Part shown: positions 1 to 9,084 of the stretch, piece after piece
How the letters are laid out: every line of letters begins with the position of its first letter
Numbering within the stretch: position 1 is the stretch's first letter
From: Verrucomicrobiia bacterium
GTDB taxonomy: Bacteria; Verrucomicrobiota; Verrucomicrobiia; Limisphaerales; JAJOIW01
NCBI GenBank assembly: GCA_030425355.1
Contig: JAUIAG010000003.1
Coordinates: 1 to 54,064, forward strand
Direction: 5' to 3'
Length of the DNA stretch: 54,064 bases
Position numbers and translations under genes: made by a program
The notes under the pieces: generated by a model
Told to the model about the DNA's origin: nothing
Databases searched by the model: none
What the model saw: the letters and a program-made list of their open reading frames with translations, nothing else

Positions 1-1227
1 GGTTAATGTCGAAGAACTTGGTGTAGAGCTGGGCTGTTTGAGTGGTTCTCTGGGAGAACATCACGGCGTAGTCTTCCAGAGTCCATTTGATGGGAGAGGA
101 AGCGACCTTGGTGATGGCATCGAGCAGATCAGCGAAGGAGATGTTGTTGAGCGGGGGATTGATTTCGATGGTGACCGATTTCAAATCCACTGTTTCGAAC
201 TCGGTGACGCCTCCAATGGGATCGCCGAATTCGTCGGTCTGAGTCGGGAAAGCTGAGATAATGGTGTTGTCGACGTAGGGATTCAGCATGAAGTTGATGC
301 CTTCGCCATCGACGTCGCGGCTGCGGGATTCTTCTTTGAGGTAGGTGACAACTTCAGAGAGAGGGATGCCGTCGAAGAAAACTTCCTTGATAACAAGGTT
401 GTTGAGTTTTCTGAGGATGGCGTTTCTTCCCGGGGAAGTGTGCAGCTCGCCGGTATAGGCCATTTCATTGGGGATGGGCAGTCCGTCCTTGTTGACTGGC
501 CATGACTTGCTCTGTGTGACTTCGTTGATCTTCTTCTTGAACTGCGATTCGTTGCGCTGAATGTTCAGGCTGTACATTTTCTCACGGGTGATATTGAGAA
601 AATACAGAATCTGTGGGGAAGCGGGATCAATCTCTTCAGCCTCCTTCAGAATTGCGTAAGCCTGATCAAGTTCACCGGCGTCGAGGAGCACGCGTGCATT
701 CTGAACGAGAGTCTGGGCACGGACTTTCTTGTCGCGGATGGCCGGAAGCTTGGCGAGCGTCTCCTGGTCGGGCCGCAGGCCTTCGAGCTGTCTGAGGCGC
801 TCGTCGACGACGGGCTTGAGTGCCTGAGCCTCGGTATTGTCAGGATCGAGCTTGAGAACCCGGTTGACCTGAGAACTGGCCTTGTCAAAATCGTTGGCAG
901 CGTAGGCGTCGTTGGCGATGATCATCGCATTGCGGGTCACGCCGGAAACAGCCATGGCGCGATCGGTGGGATTGACGCCTTCTCCAATTCGCTGAGCATA
1001 CTCAAGAGCCTCGTTGTATTCCTTGAGTGCCTGTTCGATGTTTCCCTGTGCCTCACTTGCGCCGGCCTCGGAGAGTTTCTGATTGAGTAGAATGGAAGCC
1101 TCTTCCCGAAGAATAGCTTCCGCTTCCGCGGTGGTGGAGTCATAGGATACCTGTCCTCGCACGGAAGTCAGGTTGACCCCGGCAAGAACAAATAGGAGAC
1201 TGACGACGGTTAAGGTCCTTCTGATCA
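1..1227 (-). CDS. Secretin (PilQ/GspD-like, Amuc_1098-type) with N-terminal TPR-like region; partial, runs off the window start
   Basis: Manual minus-strand translation from ATG at 1227: MIRRTLTVVSLLFVLAGVNLTSVRGQVSYDSTTAEAEAILREEASILL..., then TPR-like helices, then NNLVIKEVFFDGIPLSEVVTYLKEESRSRDVDGEGINFMLNP, typical of secretin N-domains in this phylum. Follows PilM/PilO-like genes. Confidence 0.75.
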
Positions 1228-1263
1228 TTGGCTTCGCTGATAATTGAGCAAGTAGCATAGGGA

Positions 1264-2061
1264 TTACTGGGTAATATTAAAGTCTAATGTTGTTCTTTTT
1301 CCGGCCTGGTTTTCCAGAGTCGCCTGACTGGCGGTGACGGCCACTATATCGAATGACGTGTCATTGACCCGTAATGAGTCGCCAACACGCTGATCCTCAA
1401 AGGTCTTGTCAGTAGGTATGTGGTGCAGGGTTGCAGAGTATCCGACCACGGACTGGTAGGGCTCTTCCGGAGTAAATTCAATTTCCTCGGTGCGTTCGGT
1501 ATCCTCGTCGATGATCACGAAATAGAATCGCGAGGGGGAGTTCTCGGGACCGTCGACACGGGTCAGGACATAGGGGACATTGCGGTCTCTTTTGCCAACC
1601 TCGAAGGTTCTTTTAGTTGGCTTGCGCTTGCCGGCATTGTCTGACCCCTCTTCAGTGATTTCGACCACGTAGCGGGTGCTGCTGCCGTATTCAGTGGTGC
1701 GCACGTATTCGAGCCGACGGTAAAGTGGCTGGATGGCCTTGATCTGCAGGGACTTTATTCCCATCTCGGAAGAGCGCAGGAGGCTTCCGTTGGCTTCCTC
1801 CCACCGGACCGGGTTGAGCAGTTCATGCTCCCCGACAATGCCGACAGAAATAGGCTGGGAGATGCGGGTCAGCTCCTCTGCATAGGAATCAAGCTCCACC
1901 GGCTCATACTGCTTCGGAGACCGCCTTGGTGACTCCAGTGACGATTCCAGCTGCTGTTTACCGGCTGAAATCTGCATGATGACGAAGACGATGCCGCCTA
2001 CCGAAAGCACCAGCGCCAGTGCCAGAATCAGTTTCTCGAAGTGGTTTTTAAGGAAATTCAT
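1264..2061 (-). CDS. Single-pass inner-membrane protein, Amuc_1099-like (pilus/secretion assembly)
   Basis: 265 aa ORF with N-terminal TM (LILALALVLSVGGIVFVIM) between secretin and PilO-like genes; C-terminal small beta domain (RVGDSLRVNDTSFDIVAVTASQATLENQAGKRTTL) resembling PilP/GspC-type domains. Confidence 0.6.
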   Translation of the reverse strand: MNFLKNHFEKLILALALVLSVGGIVFVIMQISAGKQQLESSLESPRRSPKQYEPVELDSYAEELTRISQPISVGIVGEHELLNPVRWEEANGSLLRSSEMGIKSLQIKAIQPLYRRLEYVRTTEYGSSTRYVVEITEEGSDNAGKRKPTKRTFEVGKRDRNVPYVLTRVDGPENSPSRFYFVIIDEDTERTEEIEFTPEEPYQSVVGYSATLHHIPTDKTFEDQRVGDSLRVNDTSFDIVAVTASQATLENQAGKRTTLDFNITQ

Positions 2062-2152
2062 GATCGGAACAAGGGGATTCCCCTTATTGTCTCAGGTAAT
2101 TACGGGAGTCAGAATAGTCGATTCAGAAATTTAAAGGAATCAATTAATCCAA

Positions 2153-3496
2153 TTAGTATTGATCATACATGTCGTCCTCTGAGGAGGAGTTCTCTTCGAC
2201 GACCGAGATGAAGGAGTCTGCCTTTTCGGAATCGTCGAAATAATGAACCATGTGGACGAGCACATTGAAAAGCAGCGGGTTCTCTGAGAGCACATACTTG
2301 TCGGACACCTCCTTCTGCCGGGTCTGGATAGAGGGCTGTGAAGGCATTTGGCTGTATGGATTGAAGGGGCTGTAGCCGCCACCGTATTCGCCGGGTCTTC
2401 CACCACCTGGAGGCGGAGGGTTGCCGCTGCTGGCCGGATTGGTGCCGTAAGCGTTGCTGAACTGACGATTGGCCGCTTCTCCGGCACGACCGGCACCATA
2501 TTGCCCACCGTATTGTGCGGAGCCGGGCCCGGTTGTTCCATACTGACGATTGAAAGCGGATCCGTACTGCCCTCTTCCTCCCCCTGGGCCCCCTCCGTAC
2601 TGACCGCCGTAGGGATTGCGGCCACCGGGAGTCGGATTTCCGGAATTGCCATACGGATTCGACATGGCCGGACCTGAGCCATACTGGCTCTGCCCGTAGG
2701 GATTCATACCGGGCTGAGGCATGATCATACGTGTTGTGCGGCGGACTTCCTGAGGCCGCACCGGCAGTTCGGTGGGCTCAATGTTCATGGCCTTGACGAT
2801 GTAGACATCCTTGGAATTGGTGAGATTCTCAAGAACATTGGCCAGTTCGCTGCTGAAGCCCTTGAATGAAATTTCGTAAGGGGTGTAGACCAGAAACTCT
2901 TCCTTGGTCATGCCCATATTTTTCATGATGCCGTAGGAATTTTCATCGGTTTCATCCACGCGCACACGCTTGATGCTTTCAAGAGAATGGACCCTCGCAT
3001 CATAGATGGCCCTGGTGAGCTTCTGGATATTCTGAAGATGGAAAGCGAATTTGGGGATGGAGGACTTGTCAGCGAAGTCGATGACTTCTTTCTGCCCCCG
3101 GAAGGTGAAATTGTAATTGGGCGGAACGGCAACTCCGAACAGTTCGGCCTCGCGGGACATTTTGGCAATAGCCTGGTTGATGGCCACGTTCAGCTGGAAG
3201 GCATTGGTGATGGTGATATCCGGAAGCGGCTGAAAAAGCTGCTGGGTGCGGTCAAAAAATGATTGAACCCTTGCCAGGTCATTGGTGGCACTGCGGATAT
3301 TGTCGATGTTGGCGGTCCCGGGGTGTGGAGCTTTGCGCTCGAGGCTTTCCCATCCGGAACGGGCCGAGCCGAGTTCATTCTGAGCTGCAGTGAAGCTGGA
3401 ATACTGGGAATAGGCGTAAAAGCCGGCGCCGCCTATCAGCAGCAGGGCTATCACCATTCCGATGACAAATTTTAAATTCTGTTTAACCCAATCCAT
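2153..3496 (-). CDS. PilO-like / Amuc_1100-like membrane protein with long Gly/Tyr/Gln/Asn-rich insertion
   Basis: 447 aa: N-terminal TM, coiled-coil, ferredoxin-like region (YEISFKGFSSELANVLENLTNSKDVYIVKAMNIEP), QYGG-rich linker, C-terminal strand (NPLLFNVLVHMVHYFDDSEKADS) matching remembered Amuc_1100 architecture. Confidence 0.7.
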   Translation of the reverse strand: MDWVKQNLKFVIGMVIALLLIGGAGFYAYSQYSSFTAAQNELGSARSGWESLERKAPHPGTANIDNIRSATNDLARVQSFFDRTQQLFQPLPDITITNAFQLNVAINQAIAKMSREAELFGVAVPPNYNFTFRGQKEVIDFADKSSIPKFAFHLQNIQKLTRAIYDARVHSLESIKRVRVDETDENSYGIMKNMGMTKEEFLVYTPYEISFKGFSSELANVLENLTNSKDVYIVKAMNIEPTELPVRPQEVRRTTRMIMPQPGMNPYGQSQYGSGPAMSNPYGNSGNPTPGGRNPYGGQYGGGPGGGRGQYGSAFNRQYGTTGPGSAQYGGQYGAGRAGEAANRQFSNAYGTNPASSGNPPPPGGGRPGEYGGGYSPFNPYSQMPSQPSIQTRQKEVSDKYVLSENPLLFNVLVHMVHYFDDSEKADSFISVVEENSSSEDDMYDQY

Positions 3497-3534
3497 AAGG
3501 AGTCAGTGGTCGGTGGTTGTGGAGGGAAGGAAAT

Positions 3535-5421
3535 TTACAGGGGCTTGGAGAGGTAGAGATGAAGATCGAAGTCAAAAGTGAGATCGTCTTCCTTTACGTC
3601 CTTGATTTCACTGGCGAGGGTGGTCCGGTCGGTGAAGAGCGGACTGGCCTTCATGTTCTGGAGAACACGCTGTGCCAGTGTGATGTTGGCGGCGGCGTCG
3701 AGTCTCTTGCGGTTGAGTGCGGTGCAGAGAAGAGTGATTTTGCGCACGCCGTCGCCTTCATCCTCTTCTTCGACGACCTCTTCCGTGCCGTCATCCATGC
3801 CACTTCCACCGTAGCCCATGTCAAGGCCGCCGTAGGCAGCGGGGCCCAGGCCGTATTGAGCCATCATGTCGGCAGACATCTGCGGGACATTGGACTGCTC
3901 GCTCGCAGAGTCACTGCTGCTGGTGGAGTCATCCTCTTTGACAGCCGGGTCGACGGACTCGGCCAGTGTGCCGAATTTCAGCTGATGGACCCAGATTCCC
4001 ATGGAACGGGATGGCCCGCCCACCTGTTCTTCTGTCTCGAGGAAAATGCGGCGGACTTCCGTGAGGACCTCGGGGAGTATGGCCTGCCGGGCGCGGATAT
4101 CCTGGAGAACACCGATACGGTTGGTCAGCGTGTTGATTTCGGAAATGGCTCCGCTCAACTGACGGTCCTTGGATTCGAGGGGGGAAACATTCTCCTGGAT
4201 CTGAGCGGTCGCATCCCGGGTCTCCTTGGTGATCTGCATGAGCAGAAGACCGAAAACTCCGAGTGAAGCGGCGAGCACAGCGGCGCTGGCAAAAATCCAC
4301 GGCTGTTTCTTGCCGAAATCACGTGCCTGCTGTGAGCTCTTGGGAACGAGGTTCAGCTCAAAAGGACACTGGGCAACCTGCCGGATAGCCGCTCCGACAA
4401 CCTCGCCGAATCCATGGGCAACAGGTGCCAGCGTTTCAGCAATCTCAGGCTCGACCTCAATGTTCCGGAAAGGGTTGAAATATTCGACTTCCAGGGAAAG
4501 CTTCTCGTTGAAGAACTCCGCGGTGTAGGGCATGGAGGAGGCGCTGCCGGCCAGCATCAGACGGGCCGGTTTGCTGCCCTTCTGCTGTTTCTGGAAAAAC
4601 TGGATGGTCTGATTCACCTGGATGCTCAGGCGGGTCATGACCTGGCGTGCTATCTTGGAGATGGCCGCCTGGTGTTCATTTTCCGGATCTTCGTATGCGC
4701 CACCCAGACCGACGAATCCCTGCTCGACCTTGATCTGTTCCGCCTCGGGATAACGCAGCTTGGACTCCGTGCTGAAATCACGGGTGATGTTTTCCGAGCC
4801 GATGTTGACGGAGCGGATGAAGAAATTGTCTCCCTCAACGATGATGACGTTGCTGGTCTTTGCGCCTATGTCGAGCAGAAGGGTGCAGCCTTCGTAGTCG
4901 GGATAATTGTAACGGTAGGCGTTGAGGAGCGCTGTCGAAGGGGCGTCGATAAGTGCCACGTCCTGCTTGACGGATTCACAGATCCGGCCCAGGCCTTCCA
5001 CGATAGGTTTTTTGATGGCAACCAGGAGGACCTCGATCTCACTGTCCGTCCCGTTGAGAATCTGGCTGTCCCATACAGCCTCCTCCAGAGGAAAAGGAAT
5101 ATTCTGCTGGGCTTCATACTGAATCAGCTGGGAGACCTTGGAATTGTCGACCTTGGGGAATTTGATGTTCTTGGAGAAGACCTGGAATCCCGGAGCGACA
5201 ATAGTGGTCTGTCCCGGAGCGTACTGGCGCTCAGCGAAAATCTCGCTGATGGCTGTCTGCAGGGCCGCCTCGCGTCGGCTTTCCATGGTGCCCTCGAAGC
5301 CGAGCGGCCGGACGACGTAGTCACGCAGGAAGAGCATGCCGTCACCGAGGCGGTCGAATTCCGCCACCTTCAGGCTCCCCATGCCGAAATTGATACTTAC
5401 AAATGTTGGGCTGTCTGCCAT
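3535..5421 (-). CDS. pilM: PilM-like actin-fold ATPase fused to a PilN-like membrane domain (Amuc_1101-like)
   Basis: 628 aa: SINFGMGSLKVAEF, KNIKFPKVDNSKVSQLIQYEAQQNIPFPLEEAVWD, LLLDIGAKTSNVIIVEGDNFFIRSVNIGSENITR are PilM hallmarks; then FELNLVPKS...TM as in PilN. Confidence 0.85.
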   Translation of the reverse strand: MADSPTFVSINFGMGSLKVAEFDRLGDGMLFLRDYVVRPLGFEGTMESRREAALQTAISEIFAERQYAPGQTTIVAPGFQVFSKNIKFPKVDNSKVSQLIQYEAQQNIPFPLEEAVWDSQILNGTDSEIEVLLVAIKKPIVEGLGRICESVKQDVALIDAPSTALLNAYRYNYPDYEGCTLLLDIGAKTSNVIIVEGDNFFIRSVNIGSENITRDFSTESKLRYPEAEQIKVEQGFVGLGGAYEDPENEHQAAISKIARQVMTRLSIQVNQTIQFFQKQQKGSKPARLMLAGSASSMPYTAEFFNEKLSLEVEYFNPFRNIEVEPEIAETLAPVAHGFGEVVGAAIRQVAQCPFELNLVPKSSQQARDFGKKQPWIFASAAVLAASLGVFGLLLMQITKETRDATAQIQENVSPLESKDRQLSGAISEINTLTNRIGVLQDIRARQAILPEVLTEVRRIFLETEEQVGGPSRSMGIWVHQLKFGTLAESVDPAVKEDDSTSSSDSASEQSNVPQMSADMMAQYGLGPAAYGGLDMGYGGSGMDDGTEEVVEEEDEGDGVRKITLLCTALNRKRLDAAANITLAQRVLQNMKASPLFTDRTTLASEIKDVKEDDLTFDFDLHLYLSKPL

Positions 5422-5682
5422 AAGCCTACTGATACTGACCCCGAAGCCGGCTGATCTTAAATCTGTCTACCGTTGATATTTCAAGCGAGATCGGGGAGTG
5501 GTTTAACTGAGTTTTCCAGCCCCGGTCAAACGAAAAAAACCTAAAGTCGGAATTTCACGTTCGCGGAGGAGATCAATGCCATTAAAATAATTTTCTTCAC
5601 GGCAGATGTCAACAGATCAATTACAGATGTCAGTAGTTGAGGATGGGTGAGCGGGGTGGGAATGGAAGTCGGTGGCGGGGAG

Positions 5683-7092
5683 TTATTTGGCTCCGGCGCC
5701 GGCGAAGACCACGGGGATGGTGAAGAGGAGGATCTTGAGATCGAGCCAGAAATTCCAGTTGTCGATGTATTCGAGATCGAGCCGGACCCACTCTGAAAAA
5801 TCGGTGAGGTTGCTGCGGCCGGAAATCTGCCAGAGGCAGGTGAGGCCGGGTTTGACGGAAAGGCGTCTGCGATGGGAGTAGTCGTCGAAGGCGAGTGTTT
5901 CGTCGACGGGGAGCGGCCGGGGACCGACAAGGCTCATTTCGCCGCGGAGGACATTGTAGAGTTGGGGCAGTTCGTCGACGGAGTATTTGCGGATGAACCG
6001 GCCGAAGGGGGTGACACGCGGGTCATTGGACACTTTGAACACCGGTCCGGACATTTCATTGAACTGTGCCAGCTCGTGTTTCTTCTGTTCCGCATTGGTG
6101 ACCATGGAACGGAATTTGTACATCCGGAAGGGTTTCCCGTTGAGGCCGCTTCGCATTTGATGGAAGAGAACCGGACCGGGAGAAGTCACACGGATGAGAA
6201 ATGCGACAATGGCGAGGGGAATGGCGAGCAGGACCAGGAGAGTGAGTGCGCCGGTGAAGTCGAGCACGCGTTTGGCGATACTCTGCCAGTTGAGATCGGG
6301 GGCACTGCGGAAGACGAGGGTCGGCTGCCCGTAGAGGTCGTCCAGTGAGGTCCGGGAGATATTGGTCTTGATGAAGTCGGCGAGGAGCCACACTTCGAGG
6401 CCTTCGGTTTCACAGGTGTGGATGATTCGCTCGACGTCCCCGAAAAAGATATTGCGGGCGGAGATGACCACGGCATTGACCGAGTGCTGATGGATGAGGC
6501 CGGGAAGTTCATCGATGGATGACTGACCGGGGTCGAATGTGGCGGAGATGACGAACTCGGAGTGGCCGGAATCCTTGAGGTTCTGCCGGAACTCATCGAT
6601 GGACGGGCCGGACCCCACCACGATGATGCGCTTGCGGAAATGGCCATTGGAGATGGAGTTGCGCAGGTAGTAGGAGGCGAATTCCTCTTTTGCCATGAGG
6701 AAGGCGAAGGAGACGAAGCCGAAGATCAGCGGGACGGCCCGGGCCATGTTGTCATTACCGCGGGAAAGGAACATGACGATGATGAGAATCACCGGGGTGA
6801 TGAGACAGGCTTTGAGACCGACAAACAAAGTGGTGCGGCGGCCGGAAAGAAGCGGGCGGCTGTAGAACCCCACCGAGGCCAGAACCAGGATGGATATCGG
6901 CATCACGATGACAAAGGGCACGAGATAATCGGCGAAAGGCCGGATTTCGATAGTGCCGCCAAGGAGCTGCACGGGAACCCACGAGGGCAGATTGGAGCGG
7001 ATCAGATAGGCCACAAAAAAGGCCAGCGAGAATAAGCCGCCGTCCACGAACCACTGAATTCTGTTTCTCAGATCTCTGTGCTTCTTAAGCAT
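5683..7092 (-). CDS. Exopolysaccharide biosynthesis polyprenyl glycosylphosphotransferase
   Basis: 469 aa, N-terminal TM helices plus C-terminal sugar-transferase motifs KRVLDFTGALTLLVLLAIPL, GPVLFHQMRSGLNGKPFRMYKFRSM, RKYSVDELPQLYNVLRGEMSLVGPRP, KPGLTCLWQISGRS. Confidence 0.93.
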   Translation of the reverse strand: MLKKHRDLRNRIQWFVDGGLFSLAFFVAYLIRSNLPSWVPVQLLGGTIEIRPFADYLVPFVIVMPISILVLASVGFYSRPLLSGRRTTLFVGLKACLITPVILIIVMFLSRGNDNMARAVPLIFGFVSFAFLMAKEEFASYYLRNSISNGHFRKRIIVVGSGPSIDEFRQNLKDSGHSEFVISATFDPGQSSIDELPGLIHQHSVNAVVISARNIFFGDVERIIHTCETEGLEVWLLADFIKTNISRTSLDDLYGQPTLVFRSAPDLNWQSIAKRVLDFTGALTLLVLLAIPLAIVAFLIRVTSPGPVLFHQMRSGLNGKPFRMYKFRSMVTNAEQKKHELAQFNEMSGPVFKVSNDPRVTPFGRFIRKYSVDELPQLYNVLRGEMSLVGPRPLPVDETLAFDDYSHRRRLSVKPGLTCLWQISGRSNLTDFSEWVRLDLEYIDNWNFWLDLKILLFTIPVVFAGAGAK

Positions 7093-7135
7093 GCAGGTTG
7101 GTAATGAGCCCGGTTAATTTTGAAGAGTAAAGATT

Positions 7136-7882
7136 CTAACGGGAGGCAATTCTCAGGTCATCGGGCGGAGGAGTCAACTGGAACTTTGGAACTGCCTGCT
7201 GGATGAGGCGAATCATCCGTTCCTCCAGAGCGGCTTCATTACCGGGACTGGAGAGGGAAAGGCATGAGATGTAGGCCCAGCGTTTCAGGACCTGATTCTG
7301 GAGAAGGTCCCTGGCCATCAGAAGAATACGGCTTTTGTGATCGGCCACGATCTGGTCCTCCGAGACAAACCAGTAGAAGTAAAACCCGCTCCATTCTGCA
7401 ACGGACCCGTCGGGCTGTTCGATACGGCGTGTGATGGAGATTTTTGTTGCCGGCAGCTCGTAGGGCACCGGGTCCTTCATGGGGATGAGGACGGTTTCGG
7501 TTTTGGTGATCTTCATGCCTGAGCCGTAGAGGCAGTATTCGGGTTTATGAATACTTGTGCGGTCCTTTTTCATGAGGACGACCTGCATTCGTGCTTCGAA
7601 GCCGTCGGTGTCTGAATAATCACGAAAGCCGTAGGTGGTGTCCGGCGGCAGCCATTCGACGGTCCTCTCGCTGACAGTGACGTCGCGACCGGTGAAAAAA
7701 CCGACATCCGGTGGAAGCGCAATCGAGTTGGTGAGGAGAATGTTGCCGTCGTTGTCGTGGATGGGCTTTGAGCCGATGAGCACGCCGGGATCACCCAGGT
7801 TGGTGCGTATGGCCCCGAGCGCGAGGCTCAGGGACGCTGTGACCACAACCACGAAAGCAATGGCTATCTGATGCTTTTTCAT
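7136..7882 (-). CDS. Exosortase-associated EpsI family protein
   Basis: 248 aa; N-terminal TM; LPPDTTYGFRDYSD..., SIHKPEYCLYGSGMKI, and position next to the exosortase gene match EpsI family. Confidence 0.78.
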   Translation of the reverse strand: MKKHQIAIAFVVVVTASLSLALGAIRTNLGDPGVLIGSKPIHDNDGNILLTNSIALPPDVGFFTGRDVTVSERTVEWLPPDTTYGFRDYSDTDGFEARMQVVLMKKDRTSIHKPEYCLYGSGMKITKTETVLIPMKDPVPYELPATKISITRRIEQPDGSVAEWSGFYFYWFVSEDQIVADHKSRILLMARDLLQNQVLKRWAYISCLSLSSPGNEAALEERMIRLIQQAVPKFQLTPPPDDLRIASR

Positions 7883-8007
7883 CTGAATAATTGTAACGGT
7901 GCCTCCAGGCGGATTTCCTGTTTAGTGTTGAACTTCATGCCGTGGGACCCGGCCCAATCGAGCCTGGCACCGCCGGAACGGCTGAATGATCTGATCATGG
8001 ACCGCAT
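7879..8007 (-). CDS. Candidate 42-aa small ORF, ATGA-overlapping with epsI start
   Basis: Manual translation: MRSMIRSFSRSGGARLDWAGSHGMKFNTKQEIRLEAPLQLFR*; stop overlaps the epsI ATG; fills the exosortase-epsI gap. Below the ORF-track length cutoff; no strong SD seen. Confidence 0.35.
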   Translation of the reverse strand: MRSMIRSFSRSGGARLDWAGSHGMKFNTKQEIRLEAPLQLFR

Positions 8008-8031
8008 GGTTGGAATTCTTACGGGGTGACC

Positions 8032-9027
8032 TCAGGCAGGCTGGTTATCCGGTTCTGACTTGAGGTCTCCGGGTGCAGGGTCAGCGGGGCCGGAAGGCGG
8101 CGGCGGGTCCTCAAGCACACGCGAGAGCAGGATCACGCCCACCAGAGCCACGGCAAATGTGAGGAAGCCGAGATTCTGCTCGATGGCCTTGCCGGCGTCC
8201 TGACCCCAGAATTCGGCGACCATGATGACGGTTGTCAGCCGGAGCCAGTTTCCGAAAATGGCCAGAGGGATGGCCGAGGCGATCACGACGACCTTTTTCC
8301 AAAGGTTCAGATAACCGGTGAAGGCAAAAATCGAGGTGAGCATGAAAAGGCTGGTGAGACTCCGGATACCGCTGCATGCCGGGGCGACATCGTAGGCAAA
8401 GCTGCCGTCGGCACAGATCAGCGTTGTTCCCTGGCGGATGACATCCACCCCGAAGACAGCATCGGAAAAGCCGACGGCCATGGTGGAGACCAGAACCCGG
8501 AGCGGCAGTGTCAGTCCATCCAGATCGGCCGGGAGTGGCATGCAGAAGATAAAAATGAAAAAGGGAAAGAAGATCTCGACCATGAAGCGGAATCCATAGA
8601 AGAGGCCGATGATGCCGTACCATCCTATGAGAAAGCCGAGAAAAGACACGCGGGAGAGCTGAATCAGGAATCCGACGTAATGCAATGCGGCCCCGAGGAC
8701 CACCAGGCCCATGGCCGGGAACCAGACTCCCTTGGGAACACCGATCCAGTCATCCCTTTTCCAGTACATGAGGAACAGGAAGATCAGGGGAACGTAGCGG
8801 CCATAGGTGGAGTCGGGATCCTCATACACCCAGTTGAGCCATCCGAACAGGGATGTCGTGTCGACATATCCGCGGGCGGAGTTGCCCCAGATATGAAAGT
8901 GAAGCACCCACAGCACCGTCGCCCCGAGGAACAGTGTGAAATTGGGAAGCGACTGACCCATTCGCCTGATTTCATCCGTCAGCTTGTCGATGGGCGACCG
9001 GTCCCCCGGGTTTGCAGTTTCAGCCAT
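8032..9027 (-). CDS. Exosortase/archaeosortase family membrane protein
   Basis: 331 aa polytopic; exosortase motifs FCMPLPADLDGLTLPLRVLVS, YDVAPACSGIRSLTSLFMLTSIFAF (Cys) and IPLAIFGNWLRLTTVIMVAEFWGQDAG (Arg). Confidence 0.85.
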   Translation of the reverse strand: MAETANPGDRSPIDKLTDEIRRMGQSLPNFTLFLGATVLWVLHFHIWGNSARGYVDTTSLFGWLNWVYEDPDSTYGRYVPLIFLFLMYWKRDDWIGVPKGVWFPAMGLVVLGAALHYVGFLIQLSRVSFLGFLIGWYGIIGLFYGFRFMVEIFFPFFIFIFCMPLPADLDGLTLPLRVLVSTMAVGFSDAVFGVDVIRQGTTLICADGSFAYDVAPACSGIRSLTSLFMLTSIFAFTGYLNLWKKVVVIASAIPLAIFGNWLRLTTVIMVAEFWGQDAGKAIEQNLGFLTFAVALVGVILLSRVLEDPPPPSGPADPAPGDLKSEPDNQPA

Positions 9028-9084
9028 GGCACGAAAGTATATCCCCGTCGGAAATTTCTCAAGTTCGCAGGGGAGATGCAGTTA

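Noticed and set aside
3517-4266. 249-aa plus-strand ORF
   Set aside because: Antisense to the 3' half of the PilM-PilN gene; no domain signal.
4414-5454. 346-aa plus-strand ORF antisense to pilM
   Set aside because: Lies wholly antisense to a well-supported PilM gene; long antisense ORFs are expected in GC-rich coding DNA and the translation has no recognisable domain.
5541-5930. 129-aa minus-strand Ser/Pro-rich ORF
   Set aside because: Overlaps the glycosylphosphotransferase 3' end in another frame; low-complexity composition typical of out-of-frame translation.
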